A DNA stretch of 34,459 bases from an uncultured Oleiphilus sp. Its GTDB lineage: Bacteria > Pseudomonadota > Gammaproteobacteria > Pseudomonadales > Oleiphilaceae. The notes beneath the pieces were generated by a model that saw only the letters and a program-made list of their open reading frames with translations, was not told the origin of the DNA and searched no databases. Positions 26,176 to 33,915 of the stretch are shown piece after piece (positions within the stretch are counted from its first letter, which is position 1; the number at the start of each line of letters is the position of its first letter). The translations under genes were made by a program, and so were the position numbers. Location: positions 1 through 34,459 of the forward strand of contig CAJWBE010000039.1 in NCBI GenBank assembly GCA_913020045.1. Direction: 5' to 3'.

Positions 26176-26736
26176 CTAACAGTCGGTCGAAACAACCGTG
26201 ACAAGGCAGTTGGGGTCACCAAATGAGTCATATGAAATGTAGCAACCGTTTGCAGTCGGTGCGCCCGTGCCTCGAATGTCGTAACCAATTCTCGTATAAC
26301 GGTTATCAACGATAGAGGTTAAGCCACCTGATTCTGTCAAACTAATATGGTCTAACATACTCAATCTATCGCCAAGCTCCGCCCTACTTTCAGGACATAA
26401 GTTGCGCCAATCAACTTCCGATGTACCCGCTTCAGTTTCAACCAAATAGATAGACTGATTCCCCGGATTAGCAGCCGAAACCGACAAGCCATTCACGTAT
26501 GCTCGGCTTCTAATAACGCTAATAGTAGACAACATTGCACCTTCAATACCCTCAAGCGTTACGACGCGCGCGGAGCTTGAAAGCGCGGCATACTTAGGAA
26601 GGGCAAATGCGGCAAGAGCACCCAAAACCAGCAGCACCACAACAAGCTCTATCAAAGTAAACCCTGTTTTCTTGGATAACTCCGACGAACAAAAACTATC
26701 CAAAGGCACTCGCTTTGAGATACATCTTTTCAGCAT
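26176..26736 (-). CDS. Type IV pilin-like / pseudopilin protein
   Basis: This 186-residue prepilin has a 25-residue basic leader ending KKTG, then the class III signal FTLIELVVVLLVLGALAAFALPKYAAL, with Glu at mature position 5. A prepilin peptidase would cut after the Gly and methylate the Phe. The rest is a globular head with YTRIGYDIRG and a C-terminal cysteine pair (PNCLVTVVSTDC) fitting a disulfide loop as in MSHA-type and minor pilins. No assembly ATPase, platform protein or other pilin gene is nearby, so the machine it joins is encoded elsewhere. The start is taken at ATG 26736; a GTG at 26796 would lengthen the leader without a ribosome site. Confidence 0.82.
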   Translation of the reverse strand: MLKRCISKRVPLDSFCSSELSKKTGFTLIELVVVLLVLGALAAFALPKYAALSSSARVVTLEGIEGAMLSTISVIRSRAYVNGLSVSAANPGNQSIYLVETEAGTSEVDWRNLCPESRAELGDRLSMLDHISLTESGGLTSIVDNRYTRIGYDIRGTGAPTANGCYISYDSFGDPNCLVTVVSTDC

Positions 26737-26928
26737 AACAATCGATAACTCTTCTCGAAAACAACAAATAATGCAGCTGCCCAAAGGTGACGCCACACTT
26801 TAATGATAGATGAAATTTTGAATTAGCAGAATAACAGAAAGGATAGAACAGAACGCGGCACGACTAATACCTACTCAAATAGACAGGCATAGCATGAGAA
26901 CAGAATAAGTTGACTCTCGCGGCAACGT

Positions 26929-27963
26929 CTACTCGGGACGAGCGCACTCTCCGCGAGAGCGGTCTAAACGACAGCGAATCTTCCAGAGTAGCTTAAGCGC
27001 GGTTGGGTGGTTTACTTTGTCTTCTTTAAGCGCAAGGCGAACACGCTTACTAAAGTGATCAATATCATCCTGCGTAAACTGGCCTATTTCAATCCAGTAT
27101 TTAGACGGGATTTCTTCCTCAGCGTCCTTAACAAGCTTATTAATAGCGGCCAGGCGACCTAAAATATAACGTCGCATGTTGTAACCAAAATCATCAGGAA
27201 ACTCATCCTTACGCGCAACAGTTTGAAGCATCCCGTAGTACATTCTGTAATTAATAATGCCGCCTTTTTCGCCTAGGCCGTGATACAGCTCAAAAGTGTT
27301 ATAGGCCAGCGCAGGCATCAAAAGAATGTCCACATTGCCATTATTAAACTGAGCAGCGAACGTAGAGAGCGTAGTACCAACCGGTGTGGCCCCAGCTAAG
27401 CGCGCAAACTTCATTGCTTGCGGATCATTATTCAAAACAGACAAGCGGCGACCCGCAAATCCGTCGATACTATCTATGGAGCGGTCATTAACAAACGCAT
27501 ACATCGAGCCGACAGGAAACGTCGCGATAACTTCATATTTCCCTTGAGTCATGAGCTTTCCCGCTCTTGGTCGAGCCAAGGTCGCTAAGGCCAACTCCAA
27601 GCCCTTTTCTGAATTGATGGCACCAATCGCATCCATTGTGCCGCCAAATTTCACAAACTGACGAGACAAAATAGCGCTTAATAAAACCGCCTCACATTTC
27701 TTCGCTTTAAAATCAGCCGCCGCAATTTTTTCATCCGTATACGATACGAATTTTATGCTAACGCCCCAGGACTGGGCTTTTGGAATGACGTCCGAATAAA
27801 AGGACATGATGGGACCGTTTCGACCTACAGGGTCCCAAACGCAGAAGGTCTTGCGCTCTAGCGCGAATGCGGACATGCAAACAAGCGTGCCTATCAAAAT
27901 ATAAACACTCTGGTACAGCCTGACCCTAAACTCACTCCTTGTGCTCAAAGAACCCACCTTCAT
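26929..27963 (-). CDS. Putative periplasmic solute-binding protein (DUF6091-like)
   Basis: This 344-residue exported protein has a signal peptide (YILIGTLVCMSAFA, cut near residue 34). The mature part starts KTFCVWDPVGRNGPIMSFYSDVIPKAQSWGV and contains KKCEAVLLSAILSRQFVKFGGTMDAIGAI, GRRLSVLNNDPQAMKFARLAGATPVGTTLSTFAAQFNNGNVDILLMPALAY, and a cysteine-bearing tail (IRCRLDRSRGEC). The periplasmic-binding fold is reminiscent of TRAP DctP proteins, and I recognise the DUF6091 putative solute-binding group. No transporter membrane genes are adjacent, so its partner is unknown. The ATG at 27963 lacks a clear ribosome site; extension to TTG 28074 seems unlikely because it would bury the signal peptide. 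Confidence 0.75.
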   Translation of the reverse strand: MKVGSLSTRSEFRVRLYQSVYILIGTLVCMSAFALERKTFCVWDPVGRNGPIMSFYSDVIPKAQSWGVSIKFVSYTDEKIAAADFKAKKCEAVLLSAILSRQFVKFGGTMDAIGAINSEKGLELALATLARPRAGKLMTQGKYEVIATFPVGSMYAFVNDRSIDSIDGFAGRRLSVLNNDPQAMKFARLAGATPVGTTLSTFAAQFNNGNVDILLMPALAYNTFELYHGLGEKGGIINYRMYYGMLQTVARKDEFPDDFGYNMRRYILGRLAAINKLVKDAEEEIPSKYWIEIGQFTQDDIDHFSKRVRLALKEDKVNHPTALKLLWKIRCRLDRSRGECARPE

Positions 27964-28077
27964 AATGCGTTTATTTTTATCAGTGCAACTATTTTTAATA
28001 CCTTCGCTGTGCCGCGAGATAGTCAACCACGTTCTTTCGCGATGCGAACCAGTTTGCTGTAATCGTTTATTCAAAAC

Positions 28078-28105
28078 TTGTCTTAAGCGAATAAGCCCTT
28101 ATGAT
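28078..28105 (+). promoter_or_regulatory. Candidate sigma-70 promoter for miaA
   Basis: TTGTCT (28078-28083) and TATGAT (28100-28105) are separated by 16 bp, in the divergent region before miaA. Transcription from here would give a leader of about 100 nt to the ATG at 28215 and argues against the in-frame TTG at 28155 being the main start. Confidence 0.45.
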
Positions 28106-28214
28106 TGGGGACTTTCTGGCGCCTTGAGTTGATTTTTGTTGTCTACTTGCTCAATTGCAGCCCACGCACACTATAACGAAGGCATGGTCGGTTCAAGCCC
28201 TATCACAAAAAAAC

Positions 28215-29144
28215 ATGAAGCCTATCAAGCAAAGCTCAGATTCTGACACAATGATTTGCATACTCGGCGCAACGGCTACCGGCAAAACTCGCTTAGCTGT
28301 CGCGCTAGCCGAGCATTTTAACGGTGAAATCATATCGGCTGATTCTCGACAAGTTTATCGAGGCTTAGACATCGGCAGCGGCAAAGATCTAGATGAGTAT
28401 GGCTCTACGCCCTACCATCTGATAGACATTGTGGACCCCGGGCACGAATTCAATGTGTTTGAATTTGTGCTCAGCTATAACGAAGCACTGCAGAAAATCC
28501 GAGCCAATAAAAAGCTACCTTTCTTAGTAGGAGGCACAGGCATGTACCTTGATGCCATCCTGAGCGCCTACCAACTTACCGTTCGCAATACTAATCATTC
28601 TGAGTCACTGTCCAAGCTCAGTGACACCGAGCTTAGCGCCAAACTGAATGCCTTGCTTCCGCAACAACACAACACAAGCGATAGCGCGAGCAGAGCACGA
28701 ATGATTAGCGCTATTGAAATCGCTCTAGCGGAACAAGCTGGAGAGCCCATCGTTCAGGCGACTCCGTCCCAAACACTTATTCTGGGTATCGCAATGCCAC
28801 GCGAGACGATCCGCGAGCGAATCACCCTCAGACTCAAACAACGTCTAGCGCATGGATTAATAGAAGAGGTCGAACGCCTTAACAAAGAAGGGGTTAGCTG
28901 GGAGCAATTACACTTTTATGGGCTGGAATATCGTTTTATCTCACAACACCTGCAAGGGCAGCTTAGTTATAACGACATGTACCAAAAGCTAAACTCCGCC
29001 ATTCATCAATTTGCCAAACAACAAGAAAAGTGGTTTCGAAACTTAGAAAAGAAAGGTCATAATATTCAATGGATTGACCGAAAGAATGACATCGAGTCAG
29101 TAGCAAAAAATATGTTAGCCGACTACCTCTCTCATCACGAGTAA
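28215..29144 (+). CDS. miaA: tRNA dimethylallyltransferase, divergent form
   Basis: MiaA transfers dimethylallyl from DMAPP to the N6 of A37 in tRNAs reading UNN codons. This 309-residue protein has the P-loop GATATGKT (18-25), ADSRQVYRGLDIG, PYHLIDIVDP, LVGGTGMYLDAIL and the C-terminal FYGLEYRFISQHL and KQQEKWFRNL. DIGSGKDLDEYG replaces the DIGTAKP of standard gammaproteobacterial MiaA and resembles the form in Bacteroidetes. SRARMISAIEIA replaces the usual NPQRxxRALE region. The gene is not beside mutL/hfq, the usual gammaproteobacterial place. It may be a second, acquired copy. Starts at ATG 28215 or 28251 are both possible; neither has a good ribosome site. Confidence 0.85.
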   Translation: MKPIKQSSDSDTMICILGATATGKTRLAVALAEHFNGEIISADSRQVYRGLDIGSGKDLDEYGSTPYHLIDIVDPGHEFNVFEFVLSYNEALQKIRANKKLPFLVGGTGMYLDAILSAYQLTVRNTNHSESLSKLSDTELSAKLNALLPQQHNTSDSASRARMISAIEIALAEQAGEPIVQATPSQTLILGIAMPRETIRERITLRLKQRLAHGLIEEVERLNKEGVSWEQLHFYGLEYRFISQHLQGQLSYNDMYQKLNSAIHQFAKQQEKWFRNLEKKGHNIQWIDRKNDIESVAKNMLADYLSHHE

Positions 29145-29276
29145 ATGTTGCCGGCGCGCTTGCTCGCCTACCTAACTATCCCTATGCCTTTCCTCCTTAT
29201 TCAGAAGGAGAAATTCAAACCCTCTCTGAACGCTACCTCAATATATGTCGCTTGAATAAGTGGCGACTCACGCTGC

Positions 29277-29335
29277 GCACCAAAACACAACGTTATCTGG
29301 TCTTTGCTCTACAAAACGAGCACCAAATTGGATCA
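29277..29335 (+). promoter_or_regulatory. NtrC-like enhancer sites upstream of nirBD
   Basis: GCACCAAATTGGATCA (29320-29335) agrees with the NtrC pattern GCACYAAAWTGGTGCA except near its right end. A half-site, GCACCAAAAC, lies 43 bp upstream (29277-29286), about four helical turns. They would be roughly 135-195 bp before the expected nirB start of transcription, a normal distance for NtrC enhancers. The rest of the 29145-29559 region holds no supported gene. Confidence 0.5.
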
Positions 29336-29443
29336 TTCATCAAATGACAATCAAATAGAATGCTCAGAAAACCACCTATCACGATCAACAACCTACCTTT
29401 AAATACTTATTTATCAATCACTTAATAGATCCTCGATTAATAG

Positions 29444-29459
29444 TGGCATGGCCTGTGCT
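29444..29459 (+). promoter_or_regulatory. Sigma-54 (-24/-12) promoter of nirBD
   Basis: TGGCATGGCCTGTGCT matches 14 of 16 positions of the sigma-54 pattern TGGCACGRNNNTTGCW. It keeps the invariant GG (29445-29446) and GC (29457-29458) with exactly 10 nt between them. Transcription would begin near 29470, leaving a leader of about 90 nt before the nirB ATG at 29560. Confidence 0.7.
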
Positions 29460-29559
29460 GAAGGAGAGTCACCCATGCACACAAAAGGTCCGCGTAAGAC
29501 GAACCAAAAGCAATGTGTGCGGTTTTGGACTGAGCAGACAAAAGGCATACGAGGCAAGC

Positions 29560-32094
29560 ATGAAAGCATTGAATATAGTCGTAGTAGGAAATGGAATGGT
29601 GGGCCATCACTTTGTTGATCAACTCGCCCTATCTGACGTTAACGCGTGTATTACGGTATTGGGCTCTGAAACACGACCCGCTTACGACAGAGTCCACTTA
29701 TCAGAAGTCTTCTCAGGCAAAGAGCCAAGCGATCTTGCTCTCACAACACGCGAATATTATGAAGAGAAAGGGGTAAACGCCCACTTTGGCGACGCTGTTG
29801 TTAACATTGACCGCGAGAAAAAAGAAGCCATCACTGAAAGCGGTCGTAGGTTCGCTTATGACAAACTAATATTAGCCACTGGGTCATATCCTTTTGTGCC
29901 ACCTATCAAGGGCTCAGAACGCAAGCAATGCTTAACCTACCGTACCATTGATGACCTGGGCGAAATCAAATCTAATGCCAAGGACTCCAAAATTGGCGTC
30001 GTTGTTGGGGGGGGGCTTCTTGGACTCGAATGTGCCAATGCCCTTCAGAACCTCGGACTCGAAACGCACGTTGTCGAATTTGCACCCGGCCTAATGGGTG
30101 TTCAACTCGATGACGGCGGCAGCAAGATGTTACGCCGCAAAATAGAAGCCCTTGGTGTAACGGTACACACGCAAAAAGCCACCTCACTGATTGACGATCA
30201 AAGTGATGATACCAAGCTGCGCATGCACTTTGCTGACGACACCCATCTCGATACCGATATGATCGTGTTCTCAGCGGGCATTCGCCCCTATGACCAATTG
30301 GCTCGCAAAACAGGTTTAGACGTTGGCGAGCGAGGCGGTATCGTTATTGATTACCACTGCCGTACCAGCGATTCAGACATCTATGCCATTGGCGAATGTG
30401 CACTCTATGGCAACATGATCTATGGCCTAGTCGCGCCTGGCTATCGCATGGCTGAAGTTGCCGTACAACAATTTAGCGATCTAGAAGAAAAGCCCTCATT
30501 CAAAGGCGCCGACATGAGTACCAAGCTCAAGCTGCTTGGCGTCGATGTTGGTTCTATCGGCGACGCGCATGGCCGAACGCCGGGCTCCGTTACCTATGTA
30601 TTCAGTGATGAAAAAATTGAAGAGTACAAGCGTCTCGTGGTTAGCGAAGACGGCAAGCGTTTGCTTGGAGCAGTACTCGTAGGTGACTGCTCAGACTACG
30701 ACACCTTGCTCCAATATTTCCTCAACGAAATAGACTTACCTGAATCACCAGAAAGTATGATCCTGCCCTCAGTAGACGGTGCGGCGCCAGCGTTGGGGGC
30801 TTCGGCTCTTCCCATGACGGCAACAATCTGTTCCTGCCACAATGTTAGTAAAGGCGATATTTTTTCTGCCATTGACGGTGGCTGCTGCAGTGTTGGCGAT
30901 GTAAAGGGCTCAACGAAAGCTGCAACCGGTTGCGGCGGCTGTGCAGCCCTACTTAAGAACGTCGTCGACGACGAAATGGAAGCGCGCGGTTTAAGCGTCG
31001 ACAAAAGCATCTGTGAACACTTTCCACATACTCGCGAAGAACTTTATCACCTGATTCGAGTCGGCGAATTAAAGTCCTTTGATGCCCTAATCGAAAAACA
31101 CGGCACGGGAATTGGCTGTGACATCTGTAAGCCCGCGGCCGCGAACATGCTGGCCTCTGCTTGGAACGACTACGTGCTAGGTGCAAGCCATGTTGGCCTG
31201 CAAGACACCAACGATACTTTCCTTGCAAACATGCAAAAAGATGGCACCTATTCAGTTGTTCCGCGCGTCCCCGGTGGCGAAATCAAACCCAGCCAATTGA
31301 TTGTGATCGGGCAAGTCGCGGAGAAATACAAACTCTACACAAAAATAACGGGCGGCCAGCGCATCGACTTATTCGGCGCACGCCTGAACGAACTTCCCGA
31401 TATTTGGAAAGAACTAATCGACGCGGGACTAGAAACAGGACATGCCTACGGGAAATCCCTACGTACCGTTAAATCATGCGTTGGGTCCACTTGGTGTCGC
31501 TATGGTGTGCAAGACAGTGTTGGCCAAGCCATCGACCTTGAGAACCGCTACAAGGGCCTTCGTGCGCCACACAAAATTAAGTTTGCAGTATCAGGCTGTA
31601 CCCGCGAATGCGCAGAGGCGCAAAGCAAGGATATTGGCATCATCGCGACCGAAAATGGCTGGAACCTATACGTGTGCGGAAATGGCGGTATGAAACCGCG
31701 TCACGGAGACTTATTTGCAACCGACTTAAGCACAGAAACGCTGGTTAAATATATCGACAGAATACTTATGTTCTACATCAAAACCGGAGACCGCTTACAA
31801 CGCACCTCCGTTTGGATGGACAATCTAGAGGGTGGTCTGGACTACCTGAAAGAAGTCATTATCGAGGACAGCTTGGGCATCGCAGAAGAGCTTGAACAAC
31901 AAATGGAGCATGTGGTTTCGACCTATCAATGTGAGTGGAAAACGACCATTGAAGACGACGACAAACTTAAGCGCTTCCGCCAGTTCGTTAACTCCAAAGA
32001 AGAAGACAGCAATGTTGTTTTTGTCGAGGAACGCGGCCAAATGCGGCCCGCTAACGAAACAGAGAAAAGTAAACTAATCGCCAAATCAGCTTAA
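29560..32094 (+). CDS. nirB: NAD(P)H-dependent nitrite reductase, large subunit
   Basis: This cytoplasmic siroheme enzyme reduces nitrite to ammonium using NAD(P)H (844 residues, normal for NirB). Domains in order: an FAD/NAD-binding disulfide-reductase part (about 1-310; VVVGNGMVGHHF and VVVGGGLLGLECANAL), then a BFD-like 2Fe-2S domain from Cys424 (CSCHNVSKG ... ATGCGGC). A second Cys-rich segment lies near Cys520 (GCDICKP). The nitrite/sulfite reductase ferredoxin-like half follows, then the siroheme/4Fe-4S site with Cys640, Cys646, Cys680 and Cys684 (CVGSTWC, SGCTREC). The start at ATG 29560 has GAGGC before it and gives the standard N-terminus; a longer frame from 29443 overlaps the sigma-54 promoter and is rejected. 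A run of nine G (30007-30015) encodes the GGG of the second nucleotide-binding motif. nirD follows 20 nt later. Confidence 0.95.
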   Translation: MKALNIVVVGNGMVGHHFVDQLALSDVNACITVLGSETRPAYDRVHLSEVFSGKEPSDLALTTREYYEEKGVNAHFGDAVVNIDREKKEAITESGRRFAYDKLILATGSYPFVPPIKGSERKQCLTYRTIDDLGEIKSNAKDSKIGVVVGGGLLGLECANALQNLGLETHVVEFAPGLMGVQLDDGGSKMLRRKIEALGVTVHTQKATSLIDDQSDDTKLRMHFADDTHLDTDMIVFSAGIRPYDQLARKTGLDVGERGGIVIDYHCRTSDSDIYAIGECALYGNMIYGLVAPGYRMAEVAVQQFSDLEEKPSFKGADMSTKLKLLGVDVGSIGDAHGRTPGSVTYVFSDEKIEEYKRLVVSEDGKRLLGAVLVGDCSDYDTLLQYFLNEIDLPESPESMILPSVDGAAPALGASALPMTATICSCHNVSKGDIFSAIDGGCCSVGDVKGSTKAATGCGGCAALLKNVVDDEMEARGLSVDKSICEHFPHTREELYHLIRVGELKSFDALIEKHGTGIGCDICKPAAANMLASAWNDYVLGASHVGLQDTNDTFLANMQKDGTYSVVPRVPGGEIKPSQLIVIGQVAEKYKLYTKITGGQRIDLFGARLNELPDIWKELIDAGLETGHAYGKSLRTVKSCVGSTWCRYGVQDSVGQAIDLENRYKGLRAPHKIKFAVSGCTRECAEAQSKDIGIIATENGWNLYVCGNGGMKPRHGDLFATDLSTETLVKYIDRILMFYIKTGDRLQRTSVWMDNLEGGLDYLKEVIIEDSLGIAEELEQQMEHVVSTYQCEWKTTIEDDDKLKRFRQFVNSKEEDSNVVFVEERGQMRPANETEKSKLIAKSA

Positions 32095-32114
32095 AAAATC
32101 AAGGAGAACGAAAC

Positions 32115-32441
32115 ATGTCAATTGAAACGATTATCTGCGACAAGTCCGACTTGATCGAAAACTCTGGCGTCTGCGCTCTACTCAATGACGAGCAGGTCGC
32201 AATCTTTTACTTACCTGCCACGGAGCAAAAAGTATTCGCCATCTCCAACTGGGACCCCATCGGGCAGGCTAACGTCCTTTCGCGCGGAATCATAGGCGAC
32301 ATTGGCGGTGAAATTGTCGTCGCCTCGCCGCTCTATAAACAGCACTTTAGCCTCACCAGCGGGCAATGCTTAGAAGACGAAACAGCACCCGTTAAGACCT
32401 ACCCTATCGCGCTTAAGAGTGACAAAGTAGTCATTGGTTAA
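32115..32441 (+). CDS. nirD: NAD(P)H-dependent nitrite reductase, small subunit
   Basis: This 108-residue Rieske-fold partner of NirB is behind a strong AAGGAG site. It has the NirD landmarks VCALLNDEQVAIFYLP, VFAISNWDPIGQANVLSRGIIGDIGGEIVVASPLYKQHF, and SLTSGQCLEDE. As in other NirD proteins the Rieske Cys/His ligands are largely absent, so it is thought to support NirB rather than carry a cluster. It is the last gene of the nirBD operon, which ends in a terminator at 32519. No nitrate reductase or nitrate transporter gene is in the window. Confidence 0.93.
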   Translation: MSIETIICDKSDLIENSGVCALLNDEQVAIFYLPATEQKVFAISNWDPIGQANVLSRGIIGDIGGEIVVASPLYKQHFSLTSGQCLEDETAPVKTYPIALKSDKVVIG

Positions 32442-32518
32442 CTAAGACAGAGACTGAAAAAAACTAATTGAATTTCTGATGTAGGAAAACGACTTTCCCT
32501 TGTATGTCGCAAGGCTTC

Positions 32519-32558
32519 ACCCGCCCTTTACTGAATAAGTTTAGGACGGGTTTTTTTA
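32519..32558 (+). terminator. Intrinsic terminator of nirBD
   Basis: ACCCGCCCT (32519-32527) pairs with AGGACGGGT (32543-32551) with one mismatch, followed by TTTTTTT. The tail is T-rich only on the plus strand, so it ends nirBD. It lies just before the 3' end of the converging HD-GYP gene. Confidence 0.75.
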
Positions 32559-32561
32559 TAT

Positions 32562-33653
32562 CTATTCGTCCGTGTATTTATCGGCGATCGCCAAGAATAT
32601 CTGATCATTATCGAGAAACACCTGCAGCATTATCGGATCGAAATGCTTGCCTTTTCCCTCGCGCATAATGTCCAACGCTTGCTCATGTGTCATTGGGTCT
32701 TTGTAGCATCGACGTGAGATCAGGGCATCGTATACGTCCGCAACCGCCATTAACCGCGCCGAGATAGGAATTGAGTCACCAGACAAGCCTTGAGGGTAGC
32801 CAGACCCATCCCATTTTTCATGATGGCCATAGGCAATTTCTTGCGCGTACTTGAGAAACAGAGCGCCGCGCCCTTTAACAGACTCGCAGGCTTTTTTAAG
32901 GGCATCCGCTCCCAATGTCGGGTGAGTGCGCATTATCTCCCACTCGTCTTCCGTCAGTTTACCCGGCTTAAGCAGCACATTGTCAGGGATACCTACTTTA
33001 CCCACATCGTGCAGAGGCGCCGTTTTAAACATCGCCTCTATCGTGTCGTCATTATCAAGCTCTGATGCATATTCAGGAAATTCCCGAATCATTTCAGCTA
33101 AGGTTTTTACGTAATATTGGGTTCGAATAATATGACTGCCCGTCTCATTATCACGCGCTTCCGCTAGCGAGGTAAGCGCGTTGATAATCACATCTTGAGT
33201 ATGTGAGATTTCTTCCGTTCTTTCTCGAACCTTTTGCTCCAGCACTCGATTCTGCGCCTCCAGCTCTTTCTTCGCGTCCTGAAGCATCATCTGGGTACTT
33301 ATACGCGCCCTGACTATCGGCGCACAAACGGGCTTCGTGATGTAATCGACCGCGCCCTGCTGCAGACCAAGCGCCTCATCGCCCTCTTCGTTTCGAGCCG
33401 TCACGAAAATAACGGGAATCTGTCGCCACGCCGTATTTAGATTTATTTGCGCCAAAACGTCGATCCCGGACATCTCTGGCATATTCACATCCAGAAGAAT
33501 CAGATCAATTTCATCATGATGGTCTTTCACTTGTTCCAGCGCTTGCTCGCCGCTGGTGGCAATTAACAAGTCATAGTCGACCCTAAGTACTTCAACCAGA
33601 ATTTTGATATTGGTTGGTTCATCATCGACCAAAAGAATTGAAGGCTTCCGCAT
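32562..33653 (-). CDS. Response regulator with HD-GYP domain (c-di-GMP phosphodiesterase, RpfG-like)
   Basis: This 363-residue two-component output protein has a receiver domain at about 5-120, with acidic pair Asp10/Asp11, phospho-acceptor Asp55 (LILLDVNMPEM) and Lys107 (YITKPV). A coiled coil at about 123-155 links to an HD-GYP domain (about 158-350). That domain has His215-Asp216 (PLHDVGKVGIPD), His277-His278 and GYP at 285-287 (GHHEKWDGSGYP). All metal and GYP residues for c-di-GMP hydrolysis are present, so it should be active. Phosphorylation by an unseen kinase would control it. The divergent receptor gene 262 bp away is a candidate partner. GGGGA precedes the ATG. Confidence 0.93.
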   Translation of the reverse strand: MRKPSILLVDDEPTNIKILVEVLRVDYDLLIATSGEQALEQVKDHHDEIDLILLDVNMPEMSGIDVLAQINLNTAWRQIPVIFVTARNEEGDEALGLQQGAVDYITKPVCAPIVRARISTQMMLQDAKKELEAQNRVLEQKVRERTEEISHTQDVIINALTSLAEARDNETGSHIIRTQYYVKTLAEMIREFPEYASELDNDDTIEAMFKTAPLHDVGKVGIPDNVLLKPGKLTEDEWEIMRTHPTLGADALKKACESVKGRGALFLKYAQEIAYGHHEKWDGSGYPQGLSGDSIPISARLMAVADVYDALISRRCYKDPMTHEQALDIMREGKGKHFDPIMLQVFLDNDQIFLAIADKYTDE

Positions 33654-33707
33654 GCTGTGTCGTCCCCTGAACTGTATCGTTTCACCGTCGGAATACGGGT
33701 TTGTCTG

Positions 33708-33737
33708 TATACTTTAAATTCAATACCAAAAAGTATA
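33708..33737. promoter_or_regulatory. Inverted repeat between HD-GYP and receptor genes
   Basis: TATACTTT (33708-33715) and AAAGTATA (33730-33737) are perfect 8-bp arms around 14 nt. A further TATACTTA occurs at 33842-33849 and could be the -10 region for the receptor gene. Positions suit an operator or overlapping divergent promoters. Nothing else recognisable lies in 33654-33915. Confidence 0.35.
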
Positions 33738-33915
33738 GAAGACCTTCTCGCACAGGCCATCTTAAGTTTGTAATAAATCAAAGCCTCTTGTAACCGTTTA
33801 CTTTGCGAGCCTTATGAGCATGCAAACCTACATTCTCTTTCTATACTTAAAATCCAGAATGCGCATTTGTCTTCTGCGCGCCATTCCACATTGCTAGGTA
33901 GATGGATCTCAAGCC

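Noticed and set aside
29326-29341. FNR-like site (TTGG ATCATTC ATCAA) upstream of nirB
   Set aside because: Arm spacing is one base too long for the TTGAT-N4-ATCAA pattern and one arm is imperfect.
29089-29343. Open frame after miaA encoding a tail ending in RYLVFALQNEHQIGSFIK
   Set aside because: It has no normal start codon until near its middle, no recognised family, and coincides with the NtrC-like sites; probably chance, though a gene remnant is possible.
29443-29559. 39-residue N-terminal extension of NirB from GTG 29443
   Set aside because: It overlaps the sigma-54 promoter, would precede the start of transcription, and is not part of the NirB family.
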